From assembly GCA_023053545.1 (NCBI GenBank), contig JAKZAN010000006.1, forward strand, positions 5,523,001 through 5,587,000: DNA of 64,000 bases. The letters are read 5' to 3'. The notes under the pieces are model-generated. The model saw only the letters and a list, made by a program, of their open reading frames with translations. It had not been told where the DNA came from and ran no database searches. Positions 1-11,877 of the stretch are shown here, piece by piece. Each line of letters opens with the position of its first letter. The first letter of the stretch is position 1. Position numbers and translations under genes: made by a program. This DNA comes from Lepidurus packardi. Taxonomy: Eukaryota > Arthropoda > Branchiopoda > Notostraca > Triopsidae.

Positions 1-487
1 AGGAAAGGGAGAATAGCAGTTGAAAGGAAGAAATCAGGAAGAAATTCAGAAATTAAAGGGGAATACCTATATTTCTGACATTGGATAGGAAGTGACCGTA
101 GGTACGTGTGTGAGAGTTCTTTTTTTAAGAGATTGTAACAAAGAAAAGTAAAACTGCACATCAAACTTGGCCATGCAGAAATGAGAGAAAAAAAATATTT
201 CTGGGTTCAAGTGCTAATTCTTTTGAGATAACACCGAGAGAAGAAATACAAACTATAGACACAGATAAGCTTGATAGACATAAATCCATAAATCAGAAGT
301 TAGGAATGAAGTGGAAGAAATGAATTTCCATGTCATCTTAATTTCTTACTTGAATCCCAGCAGAAATCCTGGTTGAAGAAAGCAATGCAGTTTATGTGCC
401 GTGGTTAGGATCTTAACTTCTCATCTTTTAAGGAGCGCACAAGTCAAACGTGCGAACATTGCTACCAGTCGGAGAACTACATTTCTG
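1..487. other. Non-coding stretch, no gene seen
   Basis: Purine-rich, A-rich sequence. I see no credible exon, splice-site pair or RNA gene on either strand. Confidence 0.4.
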
Positions 488-870
488 CAGGTAAAAAAAC
501 GCTTTCCAGTTGAAGAAATACATTTCTGCGGTTCAAAACAACAACACATTACTGTCGCTGGCAAACATACATTATTCTAGCTGCCAGACATACCTTTCTG
601 CAGATGGCAGAAATCTGTCTGCCATTGAAGAAATGCATTACTACAAATGGCAGAAATACATTTCTGCGTATAGCAGAAATCTGTCTGCCATTGAAGAAAT
701 GCATTACTGCAAATGGCAGACATACATTTCTGCCGTTGAAGAAATGCATTTCTGCAGATGGCAGAAATATGTCTGCCCTTGAAGAAATGCATTACTGTAG
801 ATGGCAGAAATACGTTATGCGAGGTTGAAGACATACATTTCTGCAGATGAAGAAATAAATTTCTGCCGTG
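488..870. repeat. Minisatellite built on a near-palindromic 18-mer
   Basis: The segment repeats variants of GAAGAAATGCATTACTGC and GGCAGAAATACATTTCTGC in irregular tandem order. The core GCAGAAATACATTTCTGC is almost its own reverse complement, so both strands read alike and open frames appear on both strands; these are a by-product of the repeat and not genes. Confidence 0.8.
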
Positions 871-1457
871 ACCGAAATAGCTAATTATAAAGCAAGATTG
901 GTCGACTGCAAGTTATGTCTTCTCATTTGGGGAGTTTGTTAGTTTGCAGCGAAGGGTGGTAGGGGGCGCTGGGTGTGAAGGAGACAGAGGGTAGGTGGAA
1001 GGAAATGAAAACAATTTGGGTGGTTTTAACGAGTTTTGTATGTGTCCGGGAAACCAAAGGAACGTGCGGGACTCATTTGCATTGAACGTATGCCATTGAA
1101 CGTATGCTCTTTTTTTTAAAGCTGGGGATGTGCCCTGTTTTGGTGGCCTGTTTTGGTGGAAGCTCCTGTTGCCAGTTAGTAAGTCCCCAAATCGAAGCTT
1201 TTGCGTTTTGGATCGTGTGCGTGCATTGTTGACTTACATCGCTCAAGGTTCTCGGAAAATTCGGAAACTTGTCAGGCCGACCTAACTTGCTTTCTAAACA
1301 TGGGCGTTTCCCTTAGCTTCCTCCTTTTATTTTTTTTTAATTTTCCATAATTCCAATGCAAGCAAGCGTGCTTAATATACAACTCGGCACTAATTGAATT
1401 GTTTTTTTCCGAGTAATTAAAACCACAACCCGACTCCCCCCAAAGTTCACTATTTGA
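871..1457. other. Non-coding stretch, no gene seen
   Basis: Mixed-composition unique sequence with a short direct repeat near 1080 (CATTGAACGTATGC twice). No exon or RNA gene recognised. Confidence 0.35.
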
Positions 1458-1735
1458 TCTCTGTGTCTTTTCTATTTCTGTTTTATTTGATTCATTTGTT
1501 AATCTCTTTTTACGCACTTTTCCATCTTTTAATTGCAATATCTAATCTATTTTTAATATTTATTTTTAATTTTTCCATGTATTTTTTGAATTTCTTTCTT
1601 GTGTCTTTTCTATTTCTGTTTTATTTGATTCATTTGTAGATCTCTGTGCCCGCACTTTTCTATCTTTTAATTTCAATATCTAATCTATTGTTAGTATTTA
1701 TTTGTAATTTTTCCATCTACTTTTGGAATTTCTTT
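1458..1735. repeat. Two-copy tandem duplication, 138-bp unit
   Basis: A T-rich unit starting at TGTGTCTTTTC (1462) recurs at 1600, 138 bp later, with substitutions scattered along its length. Both copies include TTTTATTTGATTCATTTGT and ATCTAATCTATT. Confidence 0.8.
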
Positions 1736-2350
1736 TCATTTATTTCATGATTTATTATTATTATTGGGATTTTCTAAACTGCGATTTTGGGAAGCAAACC
1801 ATGACTAAGTTCTGGGCTTCAAATTTCTAATTAACCTTGCTCCACAGGTAAGACGATCATCAACCCCCCCCCCCCTGGTTTGCATAGTCCAGAGTCGTGT
1901 GATTATATTAAATTAAAAAAAAGGAGCAGGTAGGAAGAAATGGCTGGGATAATCTGAATTAGAAAAGAAAGAGGGACAGAAATGTAAAAGTTTAAGAAAG
2001 GGGTGCAGGGAGGGAGGGTTGAAGGGGGAAACCAAAGAAGGGACAACGCATAGAAGCAAAACGAAAAAGTGTCTTTGTTTTTCTCAGCGAAACAGAGAAA
2101 GAGAAAGAGAGAGGGAGAGCTATGATTGGGAACTATGGTGTGGAGTTGATTGACGGTGTCCCAAGGGGAATTTTCTTGTTACATGACTGGAATTAAAGAA
2201 TTAATGAGAGGGTAATGTAAACCGTGGCTTGGAGCACGCCTGGAGTGTATAGGTGCTGGAAGACAGACAATGGGAAAATGAAGAGGAATTGTTTGGGCTC
2301 TTTGGCGCAATTGACATGACAATGTGACGCAGGAAACGTAGTTCGAGGCC
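1736..2350. other. Non-coding stretch with a C12 run
   Basis: Contains 12 consecutive C at 1864-1875 and a purine-rich tract around 1915-2120. No credible gene. Confidence 0.35.
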
Positions 2351-3300
2351 CAGTCAACAATGAAAACGAAGATTCTGGCGGGGAATCTTCGGGCAACCAT
2401 GGATTTGTTTTTCTTTATTGAAGTTTTGGGAACTTGAATCGGTGGCAACAATGAAAAACACTCGGAAACATGAATGCAACCATGAGAAACAGTTGAACAT
2501 CCCCAGTCAACAATGAAAACGAGGAGTCAGCGAAGATTCTGGCGCGCAATCTTCGGTTAACCATGAATTTGTTGTTCTAAGTTGAAGTTCTGGGAACTTG
2601 AATTGGTGGCAACAATGAAAAACACTCCAAAACATGAATGCAACCATGAAAAACAGTTGAACATGCCCAGTCAACAATGAAAACGAAGATTCTGGCGGGG
2701 AATCAATCGGGCAATCATGGATTTGTTTTTCTCTGTTGCAGTTTTGTGAACTTGAATCGATGGCAACAATGAAAAATACTCCGAAACATGAATGCAACCA
2801 TGAAAAACAATTGAACATTCTCAGTCAACAACGAAAACGAAGATTCTGGCGGGGAATCTTCGGGGAACTATGAATTTGTTTTTCTCTATTGAAGTTTTGG
2901 GAACTTGAATCGATGGCAACAATGAAAAATACTACGAAACATGAATGCAACCATGAAACACAATTGAACATTCTCAGTCAACAATGAAAACGAAGATTCT
3001 GGCGGGGAATCTTCGGGCAACCATGGATTTGTTTTTCTTTATTGCAGTTTTGGGAACTTGAATCGGTGGCAACAATGAAAAACGCTCTTAAACATGAATG
3101 CAACCATGAGAAACAGTTGAACATCCCCAGTCAACAATGAAAAAGAAGAGTCAGCGAAGATTCTGGCGCGCAATCTTCGGGTAACCATGAATTCGTTCTT
3201 CTAAATTGAAGTTCTGCAACTTGAATCGGTGGCAACAATAAAAAACACTCCAAAACATGAATGCAACCATGAAAAGCGGTTGAACTTCCAAGTTAACAAT
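2351..3300. repeat. Satellite-like array, 153-164 bp unit, about six copies
   Basis: Units begin with CAGTCAACAATGAAAACG at 2351, 2504, 2668, 2822, 2975 and 3128, so spacing is 153, 164, 154, 153 and 153 bp. Each unit carries GAAGATTCTGGCGGGGAATC, an AACTTGAATCGGTGGCAAC block and AACATGAATGCAACCATGA. Copies differ by substitutions and small indels. Open frames inside are repeat artefacts. Confidence 0.92.
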
Positions 3301-4729
3301 GAAGTCGTCAATATTAGGCGAATATTAGGCGAAGCTTGGGGTATTGGCGAAATCTTTGAACAACACTTAAAATGTAGAAAATGAAGTTTGGGAGCTCGAA
3401 AGAGTAGTCACCAATGAACAAGACTGCGCCATATGACTGCAACAATTTGAGGGGTTGAATTTCTCAGGAAGTGAATACACCGGAACGATAATTCAAATGA
3501 AGTTTGGGACTCCCAAGTCCAACAGTGAAGAATCCAACAAGTCAGAAGATTTGGGTAGAACTTTTGGGTTTCCGGCGCCGATTTTTTCCTTAATCTTATA
3601 GTCGATTGACAGTAAGAGAAGAAGAAGGACAAGGCGAAGTTGATCTCGCTCAAGAAGATCCCATTTAATGGGAGCTGAGCTGTCGTAATGTTAATGTATG
3701 ACGCTTGTGCTGGCTCTATCTCTTTCTCTTTTCTCCCTTTTTGGCCTGCTTTTGGCTCTCCGACTCTTTTGCAGCATCACCCAGATCGTAGCTGGTCGTA
3801 GTGTGTGATTATATGTCAATTCCCCAATGAGTAAGCCTTGAGAGAGCCCAAAAGTGAGAACTTTGGCCTTCCGCGCCTCCCGCCCTTCCCATCGAGTAAC
3901 CCATATCGACACATATGTATCCAAAAGTGGAAGCAAACACCTCTAACCACGCAAAGAAGGAAAAAAAAAGTCGAGTGTTGTGCTCGTAGGAAGGTTCTTT
4001 CATTATGAGTATCGTTCCACGTAATAGAAGATCAAAAAAGGGCCGAAGAAATGTCCGCAGTAATGTGTATTGGATCCAAGAAAAAGCAAAAAAAAAGAGA
4101 GGGGTTGGTGGAGGGAGGAAGTTTGTATAGAGTAGTAGTGGTAGTGAGTGTATAGATGAGTTTTGGGAGTGAGTCGGTAGAAAAAGAGAGAAAAGAGGAG
4201 TGAAGCGTAGGCAATTTGTAGTGCCTGCTCTTAATGGCCAAGCCCAATGACCTCTGACCTCTCTGGGGAACCGTTGCACTCCGGGCCCTCCCGATTAAAA
4301 AGCTGCTGCTTACGCACCCGACCGGAATCTATAGATGCGCTTTCCTGTTTATCGTTTCCCGTTCCTCCGTAAGACGAGAAACGCAAAAACCATCCCAACC
4401 CAACCCTGGAACAACCTACAAGGGGTTCCATTTTAGGTAAGAAAACAGAAAAAAGGAGGGGAATAGGTAGGGAAAAAAACGAAAAGGAGAAGTGAAGTTC
4501 TTGAAATGTGAAAAAAGAAAAAGAGTCAACTCAAACACGAGAGAAACATCGTTGGAATGAAAAGTCAAGTTCAAATAGAAACACAAGAAGGGGGAGGGGG
4601 AAGGATCATGTCAACCTACCTAGAGAGGGGTTTCTAGGTTTGAAGGGTCTCGGTACACTCGGTAGGTAGTTTCCGTATACCTGGAAAAGGGTCGACCCAG
4701 TGGCACGTGGTGCGGTTTACTACCATTAC
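3301..4729. other. Non-coding stretch, no gene seen
   Basis: Includes degenerate tail of the preceding array (AATATTAGGCGAA repeated near 3310) and purine-rich tracts. Long minus-strand open frames around 3800-4430 are of low-complexity composition with no domain and no splice support. Confidence 0.35.
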
Positions 4730-5560
4730 TATACCTACTTACTTCCTAACTACGCAAACATCTCGAACGGGTGCAAAGTGGAGTCGTAAGCTACAAACTG
4801 TTGAAACGAACCTTTTTGGAACTACTCTACCAGTAGTAGGAAGGAGAAGGGGTGGAAAGGTTGGTAGAATAGGTACAGGGGGGTGTGAAGGTAGTTTGAA
4901 GGGAAGAATCACTACTACTTCCTAAACTGCGCAAGCATCTCGAAGGTTTACGGAGTGGTGTCGTAAGCTACAAACTGTTGAAACGAACCTTGCTGAAACT
5001 ATTCTTCCAGCAGTAGGAAGGGGAAGGGGTGGAAAGGTTGGTAGAATAGGTACAGGGGGGTGTGAAAGTAGTTTGAAGGGAAGAATCACTACTACTTCAT
5101 ACACTACGCAAGCATCTCGAAGGGTTACGAAGTGTTGTCGTAAGCTACAAAACTGTTGAAACGAACCTTGCTGAAACTATTCTACCAGTAGTAGGAAGGA
5201 GAAGGGGTGGAAAGGTTGGTAGAATAGGTACAGGGGGAGTGAAGGTAGTTTGAAGGGAAGAATCACTACTACTTCCTAAACTGCGCAAGCATCTCGAAGG
5301 TTTACGTAGTGGTGTCGTAAGCTACAAACTGTTGAAACGAACCTTGCTGAAACTATTCTACCAGCAGTAGGAAGGGGAAGGGGTGGAAAGGTTGGTAGAA
5401 TAGGTACAGGGGGGTGTGAAGGTAGTTTGAAGGGAAGAATCACTACTACTACCTAAACTACGCAAGCATCTCGAAGGGTTACGAAGTGTTGTCGTAAGCT
5501 ACAAACTGTTGAAACGAACCTTTTTGGAACTACTCTACCAGTAGTAGCAAGAAGAAGGGA
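4730..5560. repeat. Satellite array, exact 177-bp period, about 4.7 copies
   Basis: The marker GCAAGCATCTCGAA (GCAAACATCTCGAA in copy 1) occurs at 4754, 4931, 5108, 5285 and 5462: four intervals of exactly 177 bp. Each unit also holds TACAAACTGTTGAAACGAACC and GGGGTGGAAAGGTTGGTAGA. Copies are very similar, which suggests recent amplification or conversion. Confidence 0.95.
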
Positions 5561-6603
5561 AGGTAGGTAGAAGAAGTAAAGGGAGGGGTGAAGAGAGTTT
5601 GAAGGAGATGATTCACGGGGATAGAGGGTGAAGTTCCAAACTTGTGGGACGTAACCTTAGATCATATACAGGTTCGGACGCAGCAATGACGCAAGAATGA
5701 AGTTTCGGACGCACTGTTTGGGATTTAGGATGACGCAAGAATGAAAATTCGGTATCATTAGATCATTGACTTTGACTGTGTGGAACGACCGTGCATAGCA
5801 ACATTCAAATTTCGCGTCGGCCATGTTTTGTGGTCAGAATTGGGCGCGCTTTTTGAATTTGCGCTGGGAATACTTGCATTCTACAACATTACAAACTAAT
5901 AGCCGCCTTTGTAGTAGCCAAATCTACCATATACCATGACGCCACCCTTTATTACACACATACACACACCCTATAGTGTACATGACCTAAGAGCCTAACT
6001 GTCTTGAGTCAAGTTTCCACGCGTTCGTACAGTGATGGCGCGGAACACGCGGAGCAGGCGGAGAGGCTTGAGCTAGCTAATGTCTTCATTTATCTGGTTT
6101 CTTAATCCGTAAAACTCACTATGATCCTCCGAGCAATGAGGGGAGGGTAAGGAAGGGAGGAAGGTTGTATTGTAGGGTATGATGTGCGGAGATGGATGTA
6201 CTGTACTTTCAGTAGTAAAAGGAGGGGGGGATTGTAGATAATAGGAGGTTGCCAAAAAGGACGGATCAAGGCGGGGTAAGGCCTATTATATGGGTGTAAA
6301 AGAGACGGTAGGGGACTTTTTCGGGTGCAAGCAATGTGTCGCACCACCCGGGCTAATAGGTTGCACATATGTCCACATGTGGTCCACTCTCGCGTGTACC
6401 TTCCTGAACCTACCCTCCCCACTTCAGAAAGGCTTGGGGTATTGCGCGGAAGAGTGAAAGGGCTAGGACGCCTATTTGATCCCTTAATGCACCTAGATCC
6501 ACTTCTCCAACACCCTCTCTTTATACTATACCAATATACAACCACTTGATGACCTCTTGTCTGACCTTACTCCGACTCTTCCTACCCGTATGATCCCCAG
6601 ACG
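5561..6603. other. Non-coding stretch, no gene seen
   Basis: Unique sequence with a short imperfect repeat (GACGCAAGAATGAA near 5690 and 5733) and a CA-rich tract near 5955. No exon recognised on either strand. Confidence 0.35.
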
Positions 6604-6911
6604 TACCCGTATGGACCCTATCTTCCCTGTGCTACCTTACAGTTAATCCAAGGGTCCATTAGACCGCAACTAGGTGCAATGCGAAGGAATTGGGTAATGT
6701 GGTAGTACCCGTATGTACCCTACCTTCCCTGTGCTACCTTACAGTTAATCCATGGGTCCATTAGACCGCAACTAGGTGCAATGCGAAGGAATTGGGTAAT
6801 GTGGTAGTACCCGTATGTACCCTATCTTCCCTGTGCTACCTTACAGTTAATCCAAGGGTCCGTTAGACCGCAACTAGGTGCTATGCGAAGGAATTGGGTA
6901 ATGTGGTAGTC
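6604..6911. repeat. Three-copy tandem repeat, 102-bp unit
   Basis: Copies start with TACCCGTATG at about 6604, 6706 and 6808. They share CTTCCCTGTGCTACCTTACA and AATTGGGTAATGTGGTAGT and are nearly identical. Confidence 0.92.
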
Positions 6912-8649
6912 GGTAGGAGGGAAGTACTCTTGGATTCCTTTTTTTAATTTTTTAAAGATTTTTTTTTAAATTTTTGGAAAAGTTCGCCGGTCACGCAGAA
7001 GGCTGGAAAAGGGTATTTCTCTCTCTCTGTACCTGTCTCGACTTTGTTTCATTTATTTGGACTTCCTGAGTGTATGATGTCTGGCTTTGTTTTCGTCGAG
7101 CTTGGGTTCCCCGGGTGGGCACGCTCTCTTACTCTCTCATCCACGTTCTCTTTCTCTTCCTCTCTTTCTCTCTCTGACTCTCTGACTCAAGGAAGCACAA
7201 CTTTTGCTGCCTGTCTTCTAACTCATTTGTCTGCTGACCTGGGCTTGAGGTCCCTGGAGGATTCCGTGGAGCGAGGAGACCAATCCTCTACCGCGGACTT
7301 GCTTCCCGAAATTCCCGAAACGAAACGAAAACGCGCGGAGATCTCTTTGGCGTACATACTCGAAACGAAGAACGCAAACAAAAAGAAGAGGAGACACAAA
7401 CAAGAATTTCCTCCTTTCCTTGTAAGAAAAACAAAAACTTTCCCAAAGTTTGTTTTTCCCCAATTTCTGCAGCCATTCGTTTTTTTCCCCGACTGTTTTT
7501 TCTCTAGAAGCCTAGAAGATTAAACCTTGTCTTGGGGGCGGATACATTTAGTGTAAAAACTAGAGTAATAGCCAAAAGGAAACCGTCAAACTTTCCATCC
7601 TACCACCAGTTGAGGACGTGGTGAAAACTCTAGTGAAACAAGATTTTGGGGTAAAAAAAAGGTTTTTAAATGGGAGAAAAGCGGATACGGGACGGGAGTT
7701 TAATATGTGACTGTGTTAATGAGACGGAATGGTATTTGGACAGAACGTCAAGTGTTACAGCGTAAAAATGACTGTTTCCTGCCTCTCGGCCCCTTCACCC
7801 TCTTCACCGGGAGACGATCCGCAACCCAGTGCTGAAGATCGATGGTGAGCTCGCGGGGGGCTAATGGTTGTCTAAAAACTGTGACATGGTCACCACATTG
7901 CTACTCTTTTCTTCCTCAATTCGTCTTTTTCCAGAATTTCTAACTCGGAAGGTCCTTTCGGAGCCATTTTCTGAGTTAAACTATTCTACACAAACACTAG
8001 TTTGCATACGATAGGCAATACTTGGGGAGGGCAAGGGTAACACCCTAGCCACTCTTAGGTTTACGATTAGGGTACTTCTGCGATAAAGGATTTGAAAGAG
8101 ATGAAATGGGTAAAATGGATGGAATTGGCCATTTCGTAGTTGTCGGAAGGTTTGGAATCATATCGCCGGAGTTTTCCATTCCACACAACAACAGATGGTC
8201 TCATTTATGCTTCTTCACCCTCGCACCCTCGCACTCGGAGAGGAAAAACGACCCGGACCCGACCTGACATCTTGATTGCAGGCAAGCTTTTTTTGGCAGA
8301 GACACTCTGTAATGTGAATAGTATGCTAGTGTGGTATAATGCACGCCACCCTTTGCTGAAGGAAACTGAGAGGGGTTCACAGAAGGTGAAATGGAACGCA
8401 TCATGGATTTGCCTTTCTTTTTGGGTGAGCCAATACTAGAAATGAAAGTTTTTCTGCATGGGTGAACGCTGGCACCCAAAAAAGAGGAAGAAAGAAAAAC
8501 GAAAGGGTGAAAGAGTTAGTCCTAGACCGTATGCCATAAGACACCCTAATGGGATTAAACCAAACAGAACAACAGGACCTTCAATCAAATCGTAAGGAGT
8601 TGTGTCATTAGGACCTTGTGTTGTGTTGTACAATCCCTTTTACTCCCAA
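6912..8649. other. Non-coding stretch, no secure gene
   Basis: A 159-codon plus-strand frame at 7044-7523 is of CT-rich low complexity in its first half, has no domain and no clear promoter, and is not called a gene. The rest is unique sequence without recognised exons. Confidence 0.35.
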
Positions 8650-8653
8650 CGAC

Positions 8654-8660
8654 TATAAAA
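8654..8660 (+). promoter_or_regulatory. TATA box of the Met/Pro-rich secreted-protein gene
   Basis: TATAAAA lies 102 bp upstream of the ATG at 8756, which leaves room for a start site near 8685 and a 5' leader of about 70 nt. Confidence 0.65.
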
Positions 8661-8755
8661 GGACCGTCTTGAGTACCTTCAAAGCATCCACCAACTCCTG
8701 ACCGAGTTCAGCCCCTTCCTGTCTGTTCTGCTCTACCTTTGGGACACTTTTAACC

Positions 8756-9255
8756 ATGATGCGTCAAGTGTTGGTAAGTTTGTAACCGTTCTAGATCCTA
8801 AGTTATTAGTTTAAGTTTAACTGGCCTTACTTCCAGTAAAGTTAACTGGTTAAGAGGTAGTTTCGTGTCTTGTCAAACGGGGGGATTGACTGTGTTCTGT
8901 AATGTAATCCGCTGGATGGTTTCTGTCGCTGCAGTTCGCCGCAGGGTTGTTTACATTGCTCACTTCGTCCAGCGCCTTCATCAAAGCCGGGGGTTTCGTC
9001 AAGTCGTCCGCGGCTGCACCGCCACCCGTGGCAGTGGTACCCATGATGCCCATGCCGCCACCGATGATGATGCCCTTGCCACCACCACCACCTCCTCCTC
9101 CGATGCCCATGCCCATGCCCATGCCGACTCCTATCATGGTTCCTGTCCGCCTCGTGCCAGCGATGGTAGTCCCTCCACCCATGCCGATGCCCATGCCGGT
9201 GCCGCCACCTATGATGGGATCATCTTTTAAGTTTGGCGCTAAGATCATCGGATGA
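8756..9255 (+). CDS. Secreted Met/Pro-rich low-complexity protein, two exons
   Basis: Exons 8756-8773 and 8935-9255 give 112 residues. The first exon codes only MMRQVL and ends at a consensus donor (GTAAGT) in phase 0; the acceptor is CTGCAG. The joined N-terminus (MMRQVL-FAAGLFTLLTSSSAF) is a clear signal peptide that neither exon shows alone. The mature part, from about residue 30, is built of Pro runs (eight in a row) and repeated MP dipeptides, ending KFGAKIIG. A short first exon splitting the signal peptide plus a TATA box is common in arthropod cuticle and secretory genes. A matrix, cuticle or glandular product is inference; I recognise no family. Confidence 0.72.
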
Positions 9256-11421
9256 TCACGAAGTTGTCTTAGCACGGGCTAAATGTCATCGGCGATTGTT
9301 TTTCATTGTTGCAATTGAGTTGGAAGTTCGAGGATCACAAAGGCTGCGCCTAAGGTTCTTTGAAAGTTCCTGGAAAGTTCCTTGACAGAAGAATACATGG
9401 TAAAACATTTTGTTTCAAATGTCCGGCGGTGAATCTGACGCTTGGAGTGCTAGTAGGTGGGCTAACCCTAGTGATTGTTATTAGTTCGCCAACTGTGGCA
9501 CGAGTCGTCCCCATCCGTCTCGGGTTACGTGGTTGGGAGTGGATGTGTTTGGAGTAGGGAAACTTGGGTACATTTTATACATTTTTTGTACCACAAAGCG
9601 CAATCGACATCCGTACGCTTTGTTTTTCCTTCCCCACCCCCACCCCTCGTTGCAATCCGATTACGTTTTATATAGAAAAGGGGCGCAACTGACGGGACAG
9701 AACCCGAAGACGAGATAGACAAGCCCAAGACCCATCTGTTCTATTTGGGGAAGGGTCGTCTCCTTCCTCACTGCTTTTTCCATAGATATACTATATATAG
9801 AGACAGAAAGCGATTTTAGGCCGACAGTTTTGGGTAGAGTCTCGGATGACGCGGTTTCAGATACACAAGCCTAGTGGTTACCACTAGCCCCGCCCGTGCT
9901 GCCCTTCCGAACCCGCACCGCGGCGCGTCATACTGTCATGGCCGAAGCTTAGGACTCGCTCTTGTCTACTGCAATCAAGAATTCATCCATCAGAGCAGCT
10001 TTAGGAATGAACCAAGTTTTAGTTTTGAGATATGTATTACTGCCGGCTTGGGGGAGAAAAGGAGTGGGTGCTGGAGGGAAAGGATGAGATAAGTTTTTGA
10101 GGTGTAGAGGGTGTTGGTTTGAAATGGCACCTTCGAATGTCGTGTGGCGGACCACTAGGGACCTGGGGATAGTGAGAAATGGAAAATAAAGAACTGAGAG
10201 AGAGAAAAAACGGTGTCCAACTGAGTTAAACTACCCTTAGCAGAGACCCATAATTCAGTCATCGCTAAAGTTTTCGGCGTCAGGAAATGGGAGTGGGCAA
10301 TTTAATCGGATGCAACACACCCATGCTGTGCAACCTATCTTCATTGCCATAAATATAAAACGCCGGGAGACCTATTCCCTTTTTTCCCCGAGCACAAAAT
10401 GGGCTCTGATTTTGTAGCCTAAAGGGACCCTTTAGATAGAAGAAGCTGTTTCCAGATTTGTTCGCTGAACCCCCTTGCGTCCTAAAGGTACCCTTTTCGC
10501 TAAGTAAACAATAAACTAAAACTACATGGTAAACAAAGGGATAGACAATAGTAAACAAGATGGTTTTTTATGCTTAATGGAAAGTTTAGGTTATGGGGAT
10601 TATATGGGTAAATTTTGTTAATATTTGGTGGAGTAATTTTGGAGAATTTCACAGTTCAGTTTTAGCGAGTTGCTGTAAATCCGAGCTACGTGTCGCTGCC
10701 TGAGGGGATTAAAGACCCCACGACTAGGCTAGACGCATAACTTTTAACGTGTTTTTTTAGCGGACATACTTAAGCTAGAAAGGAGGTAATTTTTAACAAG
10801 TTATCACTTTATCTTTAAGTCACTTATGTGATGTTTTTGAAGAATTTGCAAGGTTTGGAAAGTTTGGAAAGTAAAGAGAATGTAAGGAAGATGTATTTAA
10901 GTTAATACTAAAAGGAATCGACACCTTTTAACAGGTGCTGAAGAGGACGGCTTTGGGGATGTGTGTGGTCTTTGGTCGACAAGCTCTTTTGTCTGCAGGA
11001 ATCGCCTAGAGCGACTGGGGAGATCCAGGAGCGACAATCAGATTAGGGACGCCCTTACCGGGGGTCTCTCAAACCCTGTTACGGTATTGTTACCGGGGCA
11101 ATCATGTTGACACCGGACTTGTTCTACTGTCCGTACTATGCTACTCTTGCGCCAGGAATAACTCAATACACTGCCAGATAACTCCAGGAAGGGAGCAAAA
11201 GGACGGAAGTATTAGATTTCCACTGTAATAACGTGACATTTATGCTGAAAGTTTAGATATCAACTCTCAGAATATTTGTGTACAACTTTTGGAGATTTTA
11301 CTACTTGCATATTTTGGTATACATATTTTAGCTTGACAGTAAGAATACACAGAAAAGCAGGTAGGAGCAGCGTATTTGATAATGACAAGCTGAATTAGGT
11401 TAGCATTCATAGATGCGGATT
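9256..11421. other. Non-coding stretch, no secure gene
   Basis: Contains TATA-like tracts (9785-9801) but no open frame with a signal peptide, domain or paired splice sites that I could support. Confidence 0.35.
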
Positions 11422-11765
11422 TTAACCAAAAATGGTCCACCGAACCAAGGCAGGCTGGGGTCCAGGAGCCCGAACCGCTGGGCGAACCGCGAAAACTGGA
11501 CGAGGTTGAGGGGCACGAAACAGCGGTCCAAGCAGAAAGCGGCGGTTTCGGTACAAATTTGCGGATTCTTGGGAAACTTGCTGAGACTGAAGTGGTGAAG
11601 CCATAATCACCAGCAGCAAACATGCCTATTATTAACAGATATTTATAGAATTAGCTTCTAGTATTTGTATGTTGAGAACCAAAATTAATTCATTTAGTAG
11701 TTAGTTAGTTAGAACCCCATATTTACCAAGACAAACACCAGGAGGAAGCGGAAATTAGCTGCCAT
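11422..11765 (-). CDS. Candidate secreted Arg/Pro-rich peptide precursor, two exons
   Basis: Exon 1 is 11765-11727 (MAANFRFLLVFVL) followed by donor GTAAAT; exon 2 is 11625-11422, entered in phase 0 after AATAG. The joined 80-residue product starts with a strong signal peptide (MAANFRFLLVFVLACLLLVI, then MASPLQSQQ) that appears only after splicing. The mature part of about 50 residues has eight Arg and about as many Pro, a dibasic site (YRNRRFLLGP), a PQPRP motif as in Pro/Arg-rich antimicrobial peptides, and ends WTIFG, whose last Gly could donate a C-terminal amide. It could be an antimicrobial peptide or a neuropeptide. The acceptor has a weak pyrimidine tract, which is the main doubt. Confidence 0.58.
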
Positions 11766-11870
11766 CTTGGGATGGTTTTTGCTTGTTTTCGGGTGTAAGT
11801 TGCGAGATATTATGAGTTCGAGTTCTTGCAAAATGTTCAATTTATATTTTAAATTCAACCTTGCAAAGTG

Positions 11871-11877
11871 TTTTATA
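11871..11877 (-). promoter_or_regulatory. TATA box candidate for the Arg/Pro-rich peptide gene
   Basis: TATAAAA on the minus strand, about 105 bp upstream of the ATG at 11765. Local AT-richness makes chance occurrence possible. Confidence 0.4.

Noticed and set aside
549..834. Overlapping open frames on both strands at 510-834
   Set aside because: They arise from a near-palindromic minisatellite and repeat its unit; no domain, promoter or splice sites.
3809..4279. 156-codon minus-strand frame
   Set aside because: Low-complexity composition, no domain and no paired splice sites.
7044..7523. 159-codon plus-strand frame
   Set aside because: First half is a CT simple repeat; the Lys-rich second half has no recognisable domain and no supporting promoter or splice context.
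10280..10558. Minus-strand frame with a hydrophobic N-terminus suggesting a signal peptide
   Set aside because: It opens with TTG, has no ATG at the start, and the first nearby ATG is followed at once by TAG.
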